A DNA stretch of 64,000 nucleotides from Aphrophora alni (GCA_963513935.1 OY740768.1:74438877-74502876), one strand, 5' to 3'. Counted from the stretch's first letter, positions 26,105 to 39,900 are shown. Notes: a model not told the origin generated them from the sequence alone. Numbers and translations are program-made.

Positions 26105-26142
<38 letters not shown>
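26105..26142 (+). repeat. (AC)n microsatellite, left flank of element E2
   Basis: About 38 bp of AC repeats ending exactly at the TG start of element E2. AC repeats resume at 28,635, just after E2. Confidence 0.95.
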
Positions 26143-26144
<2 letters not shown>

Positions 26145-28634
26145 AAACGGTTTGCCGAGAGCCAAAAGTTTCAAGTCAATTTAAAGCAGTTTAAATTCCC
26201 GCGATAAAACCATGTAGAGAGGAGGTGATGGTGGGAAGATGACGTCACGCCAGCCAGGTGCAAGATCTGCAAGCTGGAACGTGAAAAGTTACTTTGCCTC
26301 GTTTCTTATTCTATTAAAATACTAAATTATTAATATAAATAAATGTTCAGTAGAATCAACCGATCAATAATATCAACAAATAAATTTAGAATCATTTAAA
26401 ACAAAAAAGTTATTCAAGTTTTTATAGGGGCTCAAAAACCTAAAATTTGGAAAAAAGTTAAATTCAAAGTTCAAAAAACGTAGAGTCATAACTAAGAGGG
26501 GAACTAACAATAATCATAAATAAAAAATTTGAAGTAATGATAATATACAGGTGAGAATGGACTTAGAAAGTCATTCTTGGGGAGTTTTTTGGAATTTTTG
26601 AGTTGAAGGGGGGATTAATTAAAAAATAATAATAAGTACAATTGAAGAGACCACAATAGGGCACAATAATATGTACTTAGATTCAAATTTGAAATTAAAC
26701 TAAGGGAGATATAATAATTACAAAAAGTAAAACTTTAAAGCCCAAAAGCGGTTAAATTTGAAGTTAAAGGGGAAAAATAACAATGTAATTATAAATATCT
26801 AGTGTGTAAAAGAGTAAAACATCAAAGCAGAAATGATAATAAATAATGGGGGGGGGGTTTATGAACTAAAAACTAAACGATAAAAACTTTGGGACTTCAA
26901 GGACGTATAACTCGAGAACCAAGCGAGCTACGTGAAAAGTACAAACAGATTTTTTCGTCATAGTAGAAGAGGAACAAGATTTCGTCAAAAGAATTTTGAG
27001 AAAGGACTTATCTCAAAATTTCAAAAGAAGAAAAACCGAATTTCGGGAAAAGGGCGATAACTCGCGAACGAAGCGTACTAGAACGACGAATCAAGTTTCA
27101 CAAGACCCACAAGATGGAGAGGAAGAAGAATCCGAAAGGAACTTGAAAATCGGTTCGGGCGTTCGAAAGTTACAGCGAGTTGAACGAAAAACGACAAAAG
27201 TTGAGATTTTCAGGAAAAATCCTGTAGAGCAGCGCGCGCACCTTCAGTGAGAATCCGGAGTCTGAACCTTGCAATGCCAACATGGATCACAGATAACACT
27301 AAATAATAAATACAATAAATTATTATTTAAAAGGTGTTTTAATAAAGAATAAAGGAAGAAAACTATTCATTAGTCAAAAACTATGATTAGTAAAATATAT
27401 AGTGTGAATATTTCAGACCAAAAGGGCTTGAAAACACGTAAAAAGAATAAAATACTTTTCTCTTTAAAAGGGAAAAAAATTGGCTCCAGGTAGTGGAAGA
27501 ATTCCCACAGAAAGGGAGACCATCATTTATCCGTCGAAAGACGGATACTCTTGTTTGGAATCGACGCAAGGAAGACGTATTTTTGGCAACAGACTCCGAG
27601 CTGAGAGGACACTGCAATTGTCACTCTACTTAATTGGACTTAGAATAATTTCTACTCATTTCGAACTTCAAGGCAACTTAGCAGAATTCGAGACCAGCAT
27701 TCAACTACCTAGCAGTTTACAGAATCTGGACCGAAAACATCATATCATCATCAGCCAAATTAAACAACAAATTCCAAAACCAACTAGAACTTCTAATAAA
27801 GTGTGAAGGTATCATATACTTAAGGAATTATTCGCAAATATTAACTTCATTTCAAATATAACGTCATTAGGGGAATTATTAAAAAATTAAATTCATTTTT
27901 ATATACTTCTGCTTTGGTGTTATAGATAATTAATAATTAAATACGACTTTTTCAGTACAGGAAAAACTGTCTGTGGTTCTGTCTGAAAAGTCTAGCGTTT
28001 TTTATTTTTGTTTAGAATATAGAAAATATTCCATTTGTAATTTTTGTCAAATATTTAAATTGTTTTGTTGTTGTTTAATCAACTTTGTTGTTATAAAAAT
28101 TTTGAATTCATTTTTTTTTTTTACTGTGCTGAAAAGAAAAGAATATATACATAATTCATTTCTAAATTTTGTTGTGTTTTCTATATAAATATCCATTCTG
28201 TATATGCTAATAACCTTTTCTAAATATAAATATTATATGTGTGCTCTGGAAATATAATTTGAAAATTTTAAAAGTTATTATCAGAACTCAAGAGCCGATT
28301 TCTCCCAAAAGGCACTTCCCCAGAGAGAGAGAGTGTTATTTTAAAATAAAGAGTCAAATAATCGAGCATTGAGATAAAATTCAGGGAATTTTGCGTAGAT
28401 TAAAAATTGGTAAGTTTATGAGGACAAGCTCATACTTACTAGAGCCAAGTTTTGCAATATCTTTGATTGCATAAAAGGTAAAAGTGAGCATCTTGGCCTT
28501 GTCCGCGTTAGTTCCGAGCTGAAAGGTGATTCGCCTTACGGTGGTGAGTGTACAGCGAGTTTAAGAGGCCGCGGTAAGTGGCGTTCCAAGAAGGGACGAA
28601 AAATCTCAAATTCGCGAGCGGAGCGAACGTGGCA
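26143..28634 (+). mobile_element. Microsatellite-embedded element E2 (2.49 kb, TG...CA ends)
   Basis: Starts TGAAACGGTTTG and ends GAACGTGGCA, similar to the ends of E1 (TGCAACGGTTT ... GCGTTGCA) and of similar length. It lies inside an (AC)n tract. Internal landmarks follow the same order as in E1: GAGCCAAAAG, GAAGAGGAACAAG, CGCGAACGAAGCG, GCGCGCGCAC, GGCTCCAGG. Several ATAACTCGCGAACGAAGCG-like words recur inside (about 26,909, 27,058 and 28,610), a small internal repeat. Frames at 26,996-27,250 and 27,480-27,806 match no recognised protein and do not align as proteins with E1. It is either a long solo LTR or a non-autonomous transposon. Confidence 0.55.
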
Positions 28635-28653
28635 ACACACACACACACACACA
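28635..28653 (+). repeat. (AC)n microsatellite, right flank of element E2
   Basis: About 19 bp of AC repeats on the same strand as the tract left of E2. Confidence 0.9.
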
Positions 28654-28654
28654 C

Positions 28655-30304
28655 ATACTAATAATAAACACCATAATTTCCTCTTCAGCTATAAAATATG
28701 ACAAAAAGAAGGAAAATAACATTATGTCATAAAAATCCTAACTTTGGTGTTGAAGTTTGCGTTTACACTCCACTTTATAATGTAATAACTATATTATATC
28801 CATTCTGAGAGGAGCAGTTTGGGGAGGGGTGTTAACTAAATATAATAAATGTAAGATCCTGATGTAATATATAAGTAAATTAAATGTATTGATAAGTAGA
28901 GAAAAATGGCAGAAGTAAAACTTAATTCTACTGAAGTAATCCAAAATGGTGGTGAGTATCTAAAAACTGAGCTCTGCAAAATATTGTTGATATAAAATGC
29001 TGATCATACAAGCTAAAGTAATTTAATCCCCTATTGAAAGTTAATCCGATATAAAGTTCGGCAATTCGGAAGCCACATTAAAATTAATTAAAATTGTAAG
29101 AATTTAAAAAATGAGCAACTTAAAATGTATTTGTTAATATATTTCGGCAAGTAGGAGATAAGAAGTACTTACATGCTAAAGATACAAACAGCTACAGGTA
29201 AATGATTAGGATCTAACCTAAACACTGTAGGCCTACAGTGAAGCCTTGTACTGTGACAGCATATTTATGTAATTGGATGTCAAAAACTTATTTTTAATTT
29301 GTACCAATAATGAAACATAGAATATATTATTTTAGTCTTGTGCAAAATCCAGTGCATATAAAAGTATTACAAAGAATGTCATGTAATCGAAAAACCAATA
29401 ATGTTCTGTTGCAAAAAATAACGACAAGATACATCGCATTGATATACTTCCGTCTCTTTGATACCTACTCAAGTGTTACGTCATCAATTTCACACGTGAT
29501 TTGCCCAACGAGATGCTCCACTTCATCATAATAACAGAAACAGTTTTTCCACAGGTTTTTATTACAAAGTTGTTGAGATAAAAATCTTTCATTCTACGAT
29601 GTTATAAATTAATTCTAGGACAAAATCACAATAAATAAACGAGGTATTTTAATATGTCGTACATATATATTTGTGATTCTGTGAACATTATGCCTTGCAC
29701 CTTGAATGTTTTAATACATTATGGGAGGGGGCGGTACGGCTTGTCGCATTCATTTTGCAAACAAAACCTAAATATTTTACTCTGTCTTTATATAAAGATA
29801 TTTTTGGTCATTTTTTTAGGGTATTGTTGGTACATTATATAGTTTATAAAAAAAATGTAAAACCATAATTTTTATAAGTCCCAAATTTTTTTCACTATTT
29901 AAACAAAAATTCTAAATATTCGATAGCAGCAGATCTTATTACCCTAATAACATTTTTTCTGTTAAAGATAAACTGAAAAGGTAAAGTTATTCTGGTTTGT
30001 AATGACTAGTAGAACATTCTGAACCAGAATTACTTTTCTATACTCAAAAACAGCTTTACAACAATTTTTTTTAACGGTACAACTAAAAAATCGAAATGTT
30101 TTTATAAATGTGTCTGAAAAAATATAAATGTTTTTAACTCACCACATTGATTCTGGTTCAGATTGTAGTCACAGATGTCATAAACAAGTGACAAAAATTT
30201 GATAGCTGTAGGTATAATAGTTTTTGAGACATTTGGGAAACGGTAATTAAAAACACTGTTTTCGTTAAATCAGCATTCAAGTTAAATTTAGCCCCAACAT
30301 CACA
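28655..30304. other. AT-rich gene-free DNA left of the transposase
   Basis: No coding sequence was seen. TCTGAACCAGAAT near 30,019 is inverted as ATTCTGGTTCAGA near 30,149. A GGGGGCGGTAC word near 29,727 faces GTACCGACCCCC near 32,507 across the transposase, but these are too weak to call element ends. Confidence 0.5.
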
Positions 30305-32112
30305 CTAAAACTGTTTAGTAGCATAGGTAACTCCTTCTAATTCCTTATCCATCTGTTCCTTTTGAAGTCTAAACCTCCTTCTCGCTTTTTTAGCTTCCAG
30401 TGTTTCCAATTCTGCCTTTTTGTCTGCATTTTTAACTCGTAATATGTCAAAATCAATAATTGCTTTTTCAAAATGCTTGCCTGGAAAAATGTTTAACTGC
30501 TGCAGCTTACCTATGATCTAGCTTTGTTTCTTTTGTTATAAACCAAAGCACCCTCATAAGTTGCCAACTCAACAACTTTACTACCAACAAAGCCTCTTTT
30601 AGGGCAAATAGACCACAAAACACTATTATGACTCTCATTGGCGTTTTGAGTTTTTCCTTTCAAACACCTTCGCAAAAGTACAGGCGCGGAGAGGTCATTG
30701 AAAATAGGCTTAATAAAATCCATAATTGCAGTTGGAATAGTATTTTTGTGTTTATAATTTACTACATTGCCTGCAACTACTGCTTTTTGGTATGTACACC
30801 GAGATTCCGCTCCTTGCGGGCAAAAATGATGACGCGGTTGCTCATCCGTACTTGCCTTGTGGTTCCATATAGCCCAAATAGCCTTTCTCATGTTAGGGAG
30901 ATCATTTGAGTTTGCCCTAATTGCATTGCCATAATAAACACACAACTGGTCAATCAAATTTCCTGTTAGGCGGTTTCTTCCCCCAATTTTTTTACCATCA
31001 CTCAGAATTGTAGATTTATTTTTGTCTTTTATGACTTTTAACCTACTGAACATCCTTTTCTGAATGTGGCCTACACATTCTTCCTTCACCTCAGAAATAT
31101 TTGGACCATAGGGTTTGCTCCCACATATAGCAGGGTAGGCAGCAGTGTCACCATCACCTATATAAGTAGTAAAGCGTACCCCAAACTTTTCTTCTGAACG
31201 ATGAAAATGTTTTTTTATGCCTTCTACTTCCATGTTTCCAGCGGACCCATAATGGTTTCAGTTGCATTTTCCACCTATTTTATGCTCATTAAGCCAGTTT
31301 TCATAGTTTAGTCCTGTTTTGTGGCCTTTCCAGAAGTTACAGCCATGGAAAAAAGATGACAAAGATTCAATATCGAGGATTTTCCCTGTACAGTATTCGC
31401 TCCGATAACGGTACAAACTCCATGGGTAGTTTAGCATCTACGCATCCACGTTCCGTCTCCAGATACAGTAATATTAGTATTTGGCAAAGTATCTGATTCT
31501 TTTACTTCATCCAAAACTGCTTCCTTGGTACACTCATAAGCAGCAGCTTTTGTTGCACGTAAAATCCAATCATTTATCATGTCGTACGTACTATGTTTGA
31601 CAGGTGGCGGCATATTCATAACACCACAGAACTTAGCCGAACCTTGTAGGCCATGACCAATACATCTCATGGAAAAAACTGATCTTCTATTTACTTCATA
31701 AACATTCTTTGTTTCTTCAAAAGTTTGGCTTATATAAAAGTAGCCTACTGTTTCTGAGTTACATGACATACATTGAATAACATTTTCGAGGCAAGTACTT
31801 TTACATTTGTTTCCGCTAAATGAACAACTCCATTACATTTCTTACAAGACAAAAATGATTGTATTCCCTCAGATAACATTTAATCATAAATGATTAATCT
31901 GTAACCACAAGGGTTATTAGTAACTTGGCTGGATTTAGGGCTAGGCTTGTTAGACTTTTTGAAGTTAGGCCTAGGTGAAGGAGTTTTACAATTAGACAGC
32001 CTTAGTTTCTTACCAGATCTACTCTTACATGCTTCGTCTTTGTTATTTTTTTTATTTTGGTTGCTCGAAAATTTCTTTTCTTTCTTTTATACGAACCCTT
32101 ATTCACTCCCAT
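30305..32112 (-). pseudogene. Mutator-like transposase, nearly full length but broken
   Basis: I recognise the family usually annotated as Mutator-like transposase domain in insects. Reading starts at ATG 32,112 with a lysine-rich N terminus. It then shows a Cys-pair region (SCKKCNG ... CMSCNSETVGYF), NRRSVFSMRCIGHGLQG, KFCGVMNMPPPVK, the DGTWMRR block (likely first catalytic Asp), FFHGCNFWKGHKTG, GSAGNMEVEGI and YIGDGDTAAY (acidic block). Next come a GGRNRLTG segment, HHFCPQGAESRC, NESHNSVLWSICPKRGFVG, and a basic helical C terminus ending at about 30,305. Lesions include a TAA at 31,431-31,433, a TGA at 31,258-31,260, and frameshifts near 31,805, 31,390 and 30,515, plus others in the N-terminal part. 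The longest intact stretch is 240 codons (30,511-31,233). Total length, about 600 codons, suits the family. The element would move by cut-and-paste in the nucleus. No convincing terminal inverted repeats were found. The copy is dead but not very old. Confidence 0.88.
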
Positions 32113-34190
32113 TTTAGAAACAAAACACAACTCACTAGCACAAAACAAACGAGAATGTCAACAATCAACAGTCAACACTCAACAGTTCGTCTGCTCATAA
32201 AACTAAAAGAAAACAAACAGCTGTTGGTAGACAGTCTATAAAGATCATACAAAGTGGAAAAAACCCACACATAGTGATAGTATGCTATAACCAAAGAATT
32301 GTTGTAACTATAAATAATTTTGTGGTGATTGTGATCGCAATTCCTTAAAAACTGGGAAAAATTGGCAAAACATCACTTTGGTTTTTTCCCAATAACATTC
32401 TTTAAAATCTTGATATTTAATTGAAATTCGCACCAAGTTGTTACGGAAAAATCAGGCTTTGAAATATATATATATTAAAAATAAAATAAAAATTTTAATT
32501 TTTTGGTGTACCGACCCCCAAAACTAAATATTTATTTTTGGTGTATATTAAAACAAAATCGTTCTTGTAAACCCACCACGGATACTGTCTATATTGTTAC
32601 TTAATAGCAATATTAATATCACAAGACGTAACAGTAAACAATACTACAATAATTGTACATTTGAACAAACACCTCAAAAGATTTAAGTTCCAGTAATCTA
32701 AGTTTTAAATATAGTTTGCAACAGTTAACATTTTAATGCTTTTTTATGTCTCCACTGAAACATTACATTACAATAAATATTTTATAATTCACTATGTACA
32801 TAAGCCAATATTCATTACTATTATAATTCAAAATTTTGAAAATTGGCAACAGTATTTATAAATTAAGTAATTAATCTAAATTAATAATTATGTGACCTAT
32901 AATTTGTAGAATAGGGAAACATAGTATTTCCATTATTGATATGTATATTTATTCTAAAATGTGTTTGTGTTAATTTTTGGTGTGTTATGTCTGTAATAAT
33001 ATATTGCATTATATGTAAACTCTAATATTTAAAATATTTATTTAATTTTAAGATTAAAATATGTCAATTTAAGTCAATACTGTAGGTTTTCTGCATATGT
33101 ATAAGCTAAATGGGTTGATAAATGCAATATAGTACAGTAATACACCCAATGGATCTGACGATAATGGTTTATAATTAATTATTGTAATGCTTCTTTAAAT
33201 TGACAAATACTAACTGGAATCGTTTTTAAAACAATATATGAAAAGTGAATAACTGTAATAAGATTGTAAAATACTCTCCTGGCATTGTGATATTTTTAAT
33301 AGTAACTATTTCCAAAAATTAGTGTACTAAGACAAAATCACCAAGATTTATATTGTTGAATGTAATTTAAAATCTCTCTCAAAGAGAAAAATATCAGTGC
33401 ATTGTTTTGCCTTTCTTGTATTTTTCACTGTACTGCGAACTTAGAAACGAAATTGTATTCTTTCCATAACTAGTATAATAATGATTACAATAATTGTAAA
33501 ATTTATCATGTCTGTGGAAGACTGCAAAATCAGATATAGTGGCCTGTCTAGAAAATTCAAAATTGTGGTAAGTGGTTGAACATTTAGTAACTCTCTCGAG
33601 ATGTTAAACACAGGTTAATTCTTATATTACTGCTTCGTAAATTATTTTGTTCTAATTGTATATGTCCTTTAGATCTATTTCATACTTTCTAATGAATACT
33701 TTTTCCTGGCCAGCTGCTACGCTCCTACAACTTGTGCACATATGGAATCAATTTCTATTCGTAGCCTTACTCACGAATATGTTTTACCACTTTGTTATTA
33801 ACTATTCGCAAGATTACTATTCGATAGAGAGATAACACACAAGTAGTTTTAGGTTGTTTAAATATTTGAACACTATTCGTTCATTATTTCGTTTATATTT
33901 AAAAGACAAACACTTTCATAGTACTACTAATACTAATATAATTCAGTCACTTAAAACTTTTTTTTATTAACATTTTTCTCTGTCGTGGCAACAACATTCC
34001 TGGTATATTACTGAAGAAATATATCATTTAAAAAAAAACATTATGTTTATTGCACTAATACAAATAAAAGAGGAAAAACCTAATGATAAATGGATATTTT
34101 TTTCATAGTCACGTATATCATTTAAAACTTCTTAGTAAAATTATAAAATAAATTGAAATTTTCAAAATGATTGGCGGCTTTATTTATTCC
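32113..34190. other. AT-rich gene-free DNA
   Basis: No coding similarity or clear repeat was recognised. The first few hundred bases are presumably the 5' flank of the transposase element. Confidence 0.55.
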
Positions 34191-34235
34191 GATCTTGTCC
34201 TATTGTACAGAAAACTATTACAATAGGACAAGATC
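34191..34235. repeat. Perfect 17-bp stem-loop
   Basis: GATCTTGTCCTATTGTA (34,191-34,207) and its exact reverse complement (34,219-34,235) enclose an 11-nt loop. The arms are not AT-only, unlike most chance palindromes here. Pairing does not extend beyond the arms. It is shorter than an animal pre-miRNA. No element ends or genes are seen next to it. Confidence 0.85.
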
Positions 34236-34579
34236 AATAGTCCTTAATGAGTTTGTGTCTATAGAGAAATAAACATTCTTTCAAAATTTTCAATACGAGG
34301 ATATGTATATAAAATTTATTCATGAAGAAGTTGGAAATAGAAAGCTAATTGACAACCTTAATATAACTATATAGCGATTACTTGCTGACGTGAAATACAG
34401 TCTTCTTGAAGTATCCATTTGCAATTATTTAGTACAAAAAAAAAATAATAAAAAAAAATTTAAAAATTTAAAAAATTTAAAAAAATTAAATCACATAATA
34501 TTCTGAAGGGAAATATTATTTTAAAGGAAGCAAAGTTTAACTAGTATTACAAAGTTAAGGGCACGTGTACAACAATAAA

Positions 34580-34680
34580 ACTTGTATTGTTTTGCTTCTC
34601 TTGTCTGTAGATTAATATTGGATGTTATTTGTATTTGTTGAAGAGGACTTGTTTCAAGAGCTGGTTCAGTAAACAGAACT
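34580..34680 (+). repeat. Exon-like VEED module, copy 2 (within duplication B)
   Basis: TTTTGCTTCTCTTGTCTGTAG resembles a 3' splice acceptor. A frame about 20 bases further on reads LFVFVEEDLFQELVQ. A possible donor GTAAACAGAA follows; the 55.1-kb copy has GTAGACAGAA at the same place. No protein family was assigned. Confidence 0.45.
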
Positions 34681-35079
34681 AAAGTGGCAATGTTATTGGA
34701 AACTTCGTAATTTCCTCATATTAAATTTATGGACTGACTAAAACTTAGCAGACTAACGTGCTAATGTAAGTTAAGCAATCAAGTTGCAGAATAATAAAAT
34801 TGGGACCAGAGGTTTGTTATTAACCCATCTATCTGTTTTCGATTCACTAAAATTAATTCGGTCAAATAGCACTTTTTTTCTAAACGGAAACTGAAAATTC
34901 AGTAACCAATAGTAATAACATTTCCAGTCAGACATTATCTGTCATTTGTGAGACAAATCTAAAGATTCTAATAGTACCCTTGAACTTTTGTTCATAATTA
35001 ACTTGATATTTTATCAGACCGATTACGTTTTTAGTTATTTTGTTCCACATGCCCCTCTAGTAAGGTACTATAATCATGG

Positions 35080-35730
35080 GTGGTTTTGGGCCCTTTTTCA
35101 TTTCATTCTATCATAAACAAACTTTCTTCAACTTCTGATCATCAATTTCTATTAATATTACATTTATTCCTTTATTATCCTCTTGTCATATCTTCTCCTC
35201 CAAGAGTCTTCCAGCTCATCTTCTACATCCTGGTCTGCTTTAATGGTAACTCCTTTCTTCATTCTTTCACCATAGCCTAGCTACCTAAGTCGCATTTCTT
35301 TCATTGTTTTCATAAATCTAGGCCACCAGTACAAATATTTAATTTTTTTTTACATTTCTATCGAAGGTAGGCCGCAATATATTCCTTATTTTCTTTCTTT
35401 CTCAAATGTCTTCTAATCTGTTCCGCTGTTGGGGTCCAAATCTCCGCTCCTATTGGTCTTATTAAAGTTTTAGAAAAGGTGTTAATAGATTTCCGAATGA
35501 ATTATTACATTTGATGTGTGTTGTTAATCTTCCTCTTATTTTTGCATCAACGTTGTTATTATCAATCAGTGCTGGATGGAAGACAGTTAAAATATCCCGA
35601 ACTAAAATTAGTAGCTTCCTTTATATATCTTTGTCTTTTTTGGAACTAATCACACATTTAGTATTGTTTCGGTTAACTACTAAGCGAACATTCTTGGGAT
35701 TATTAAAATGCTAAAGGTAAACAATCAAAG
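35080..35730 (-). pseudogene. Degenerate non-LTR reverse transcriptase C-terminal fragment
   Basis: The minus strand carries scattered but ordered pieces of the region just after the catalytic palm of a LINE reverse transcriptase. These are LVVNRNNTKCVISSKK (like the usual K-T-K-hydrophobic block), NNVDAKIRGRLTTHIKC (about 35,520-35,562, like the DDNN(I/V)DAEI block), KTLIRPIGAEIWTPT (35,430-35,472, like KTLIRPVxxYGxExW) and RLR-stop-LGYGERMKKG (about 35,245-35,293, like RLRWLGHVxRM). Stops and frameshifts occur throughout. It belongs to the LINE group with this endonuclease/reverse transcriptase organisation; the clade is uncertain. It lies in DNA absent from duplication copy A, so it inserted or was kept only here. 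Confidence 0.7.
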
Positions 35731-36931
35731 GTCATTGGCATTAGCAAATCCAAGGTTTGGTATAAAGTGACCCCCGCTGGATTGATCTCTTTCCATCACA
35801 ATATTTGTAAACTTGGGTTTGATCTTCTTGCAGCATTTTATTATTATTATTATTATTATTTTTTTTTTTTGTAATTAATTCAACTCTTCAGTCATTCAAC
35901 CTTAGATTTTTACCGCAGCTCTTGCACATTCCAGTGATTTTAAACTAATCTTAAACTTTTCTGAAATATTATATATAGTTGAAATAAGGTATAACTTTTT
36001 TCTACAGGCGGAAAATTTTGATCTTTCGTTGATCTCATGCTTTTAAATTCACTTTGATCATATGACATAAAATCTTTTGGGGTGTAATCAATATCTTTCA
36101 TTTACTGTATACAAATTTAAAACAATGTTTTATTTAATTTTGATTTATGCACTAATTTTAAACTTAGGCATGACAAGTTTGAATAACTAACAATGAAGGA
36201 AATGATTTACATAATTTTTAAAGCACATCTTATTGTTTTCATCTTAAAATTGCTCTGAAAATATTATTTAGTTCTGAGTTCACCTGATGTCTGCAAGCAT
36301 CAATCGTGATTTTCTTGGATGCAGTAAATTACGTCTCTGTCCTTTACCATGACTCTAGCTAAACTACAAAAATAATTGATCTTTTCCTTAAAACTAAAGT
36401 CATAGTCTTCACATATTTTTTGAGCTGTTGAAACAACAATATTTTTGTTTTTAAATGTCATACATATTAATGTAAAGAAGTCAGAATAATCTGTTTTTTT
36501 ACCAATTTATTTTTAGATAGTTGAGTACGAAAAAAATACCAAATTTAGTTCAACAATATTTAATGGAAATGGAAACATGAAATGATTATATATTGATTTT
36601 AACCACACCTAAGTCTTAGGAATGTTTTTTCGTGACAACAAATATCTGAAACATCTATAAATTTAACTTTTAAAATAGAGATATTAGTAATGTTTAAAGT
36701 TAGTTTATATATCTATCCAGAAACCATGTTCAAAACTGGTTCAGGCAGTTTGTAAAATAGGTTATTTTAAATTAAATAGGTTTAATAAATTAAATAAAAC
36801 ATGTAAAATTATAGAATTAGTACGAACACAAAACACATTTGATTTGTCAAATTAATTGCTCATAACAACTCATTTATAGAAGAGGAAGCAGGCCACTGTG
36901 TAATAATATTATGGAGATATAAACTGGAGGG

Positions 36932-36948
36932 TTTAGATCCGGAACGGA
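36932..36948 (+). repeat. Exon-like FRSG module core, copy 3
   Basis: TTTAGATCCGGAACGGA matches the core of the modules at 1.8 and 11.9 kb. The frame reads GGFRSGTEGFWFPKVDIRF and stays open for about 20 codons. The preceding bases ACTGGAG keep an AG but not the TATTTAACAG context. Confidence 0.4.
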
Positions 36949-39900
36949 AGGCTTTTGGTTCCCAAAGGTGGATATCCGCTTTGATATTTAGGAGCAGGTC
37001 ATTGTACAATATAATACCGAAATATATTTACTTAACTATATTGTTAAATGTATATATCTTTTAAGACAAACTAAAATACATATTATTTTTATAAATAATT
37101 TAATACTTTTGTACAACTAATAGCGTAAATATATAGAGACGGAGTGAAATTAGGTGTATGAAGGGGTTATCTGGTTCTTATAGATATTTATGGGAAATTC
37201 TTTATTCATAGTTCTCAAGTTCCTATTAAAATATTATTCACAAATTTTTGAACCAAATGAATATGCTTCTCTCTGAATCTTATTGTTAAACCATAATATT
37301 TTAAAACCCCTCTATAGGATAACCTTAGACATAGATTGTTTTACTATATATCCAAATCACAAAATCATTTTGAAAAAATAATAATAATGTATAAAAAATA
37401 AAGTAAAATAAAAAGACATAGTGCAATTAACATTTCAACATAAGCAATATAAATATATATATAGCCAATCTGAGAACTATAACCAAAACTTTATTTTTCT
37501 AAAAATATTTAGAAGAACAATCTTCAGACTTTGAACTATAATTTTTCCAACCATTGAAGTTTCTTTCAAATTAAATTTTATTTGCTATCAATAGAGTGAG
37601 ACCATGTTACTTGTTTCTTACTTTATATTAGATTTGAGATTTACCACTCATTGATGCCGCAGTGATAGTTAATATTAAATTGTGCCCATCGATGTAAGTT
37701 CGCTCATGATAACAGTAGCTGTATTGAAGTTAGAACATTGTGGACAAATTGGCTTGTCAAAATCAGGCCTATGCAATACAGAATTTCTATACCAGTATAT
37801 ATGATTTTTAATTACTCTAAGCTATACAGGTAAAGATCCATATGTAATCTGATATGTCTAATATACTTTTAAAAATCAGAAATTTATTTGTAAAATAAAA
37901 TGCAAATTTAATCATAAATAAGTGTGTTTAGAAGTAAAATGTCAAGAATATATCTAAGGTTAAACATGATTAAATCTCTTTGTACCTCCAAGGGTTTGTT
38001 TGTTGTTGAGGTAGATTTGGAAATATTACCAGTGTAAAATAGTGTCGTTAATTGATTAATAGAAAAAATATTTGTACACTTACAGTTTCTATGACGTTCA
38101 CCAAACCATTTCTAATATTGTTTATTGATTTTCATGTTAAATATTTTTTAAACGAATAAGTCCTCCATTATCGGCTCAATTAACTCCATATCATCTACAA
38201 GGTGTTTTGAATTTTCAATGAAGTTAACATTTTCAGTCTTTGTTCTTACACAAAAACTAAAAATACACTTAAAATATACAATGCCTGTTTAGTCATTTGA
38301 TTTAATGATGTATTGTAATACGGTGATTTTTGTTATTATATTGAACACATATAAGCGTTTTTTACTCACCTTTCTCATAGATTTTAATAATAACAAAATT
38401 TTATTACTATTATTTTTAATACCGATAACTAACAATATTTAAAGTGTTAAATTGATTTTTCTCTCTCTTTATCTCTTTGAATGTATATGCCAAAACTACT
38501 CCACAGATTTTATGCAAAGTTTACGTTTTACTGATTTAATCACTTAACTCTAGGAATAATAATAACCTCAGACTTCATTAGTTTCGATTTCCTTTTGATT
38601 CTGTGTACCAGTAGTGGATCTTGGCCCATTACTCTGTCCTTCAGTATTACAACTTTATCGCCGATATAGTAGTAAAATGGTTGCGTATTAATCAATTCAT
38701 TTAGAAGTTTCTTTTCGATTCAAATGTATTCTAGGGTATGATATTATTCTATAAAAAAAAAAAATTAAAAAAAAATAAATCCTCTAAGAAACAACTAACT
38801 GTTTAACAGCAACTTCTTTGAAAATGAAACATCGTGGAAAAATGAAACTTTTCCATGTGATAAAAACGGATAGTGATCTGTTGTAAAACGTATCTAAAAT
38901 TGATAACAGAAATTTGTATGCCGTTTACAAACTTGATCAAATCTTTCCCTTTCCTTACAAAGTTCGGTTAGAACGTTTGTTTCTGAAACATTTTAAGTAA
39001 ACTATGTTTTATAGTTGCTTTCAATTCTTTTCTTGATTAAGTGCTTGCATACTATACTTTTAATGTGCAAAATGCAAACACTAATTTTTAGTGAATGTTT
39101 TGTAGCAAAGCAAATAATATGAGTTCACAAAAAAAAATATCATTGAATACAGTTACCAAAAATGTATATTTAAAAATCTTGAATTTACTATATAGAAACC
39201 CCATCGGAATTGATATAATGTAATGAAATATAATTCATCCACATTTTGAGAATGGACGCAATTAGTTCATTTTGTATTGTTTAAACATTATTGGTAACAA
39301 ACTATTATTGATTTTAAAATGATATTCTTGCATGACTACAGGACTTACTGCAAATAAGTCTTCTAATAGTTTTTTCAAATTTCCACAATTAGAATTTCTT
39401 CATGATATCCGTAAAAACCTAATTATTCTTGTTTACTCAAGAAGAGTAATGCACGAATAGGCAAAAGTTAGGCAGAACACTTCCAATAAATAATCTAATG
39501 TACAGTCTCCAATTTCATTTTAAGCATCCTCGATGATACATTATTATATATTTAATTTTGAAAAACTAATTGAACATCGCGTGTTTATGAATAGCACGAG
39601 TTACGTTTACTAGAATGTGAATTGTCAAAACCGTACTAATCCCACACACCTGATACAGCACTAACAATGGAGCAAGGGATTAATACAACCACTTATATGT
39701 CGCATACCATGATATTCAAAAATTTCGGTTATGTACTTTATTATTTTTCTTTCAAAACTTATTTATTTGTAATAAAGGTACAGTTAAATACTACATAAAC
39801 AACCTTTGGGTTAGCCTTGATTCTAGCTTCAAAAAAGATGTTTAATTAAAAAATATATATGAAATCGTCCAAAGGAAGCATGCAAGAGACACATCCTATA

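Noticed and set aside
27480..27806. 108-codon frame in E2
   Set aside because: No recognisable domain and no equivalent frame in E1.
29727..32521. GGGGGCGGTAC / GTACCGACCCCC as terminal inverted repeats of the Mutator-like element
   Set aside because: Only about 10 bp with a gap, no target-site duplication, and subterminal sequence does not match.
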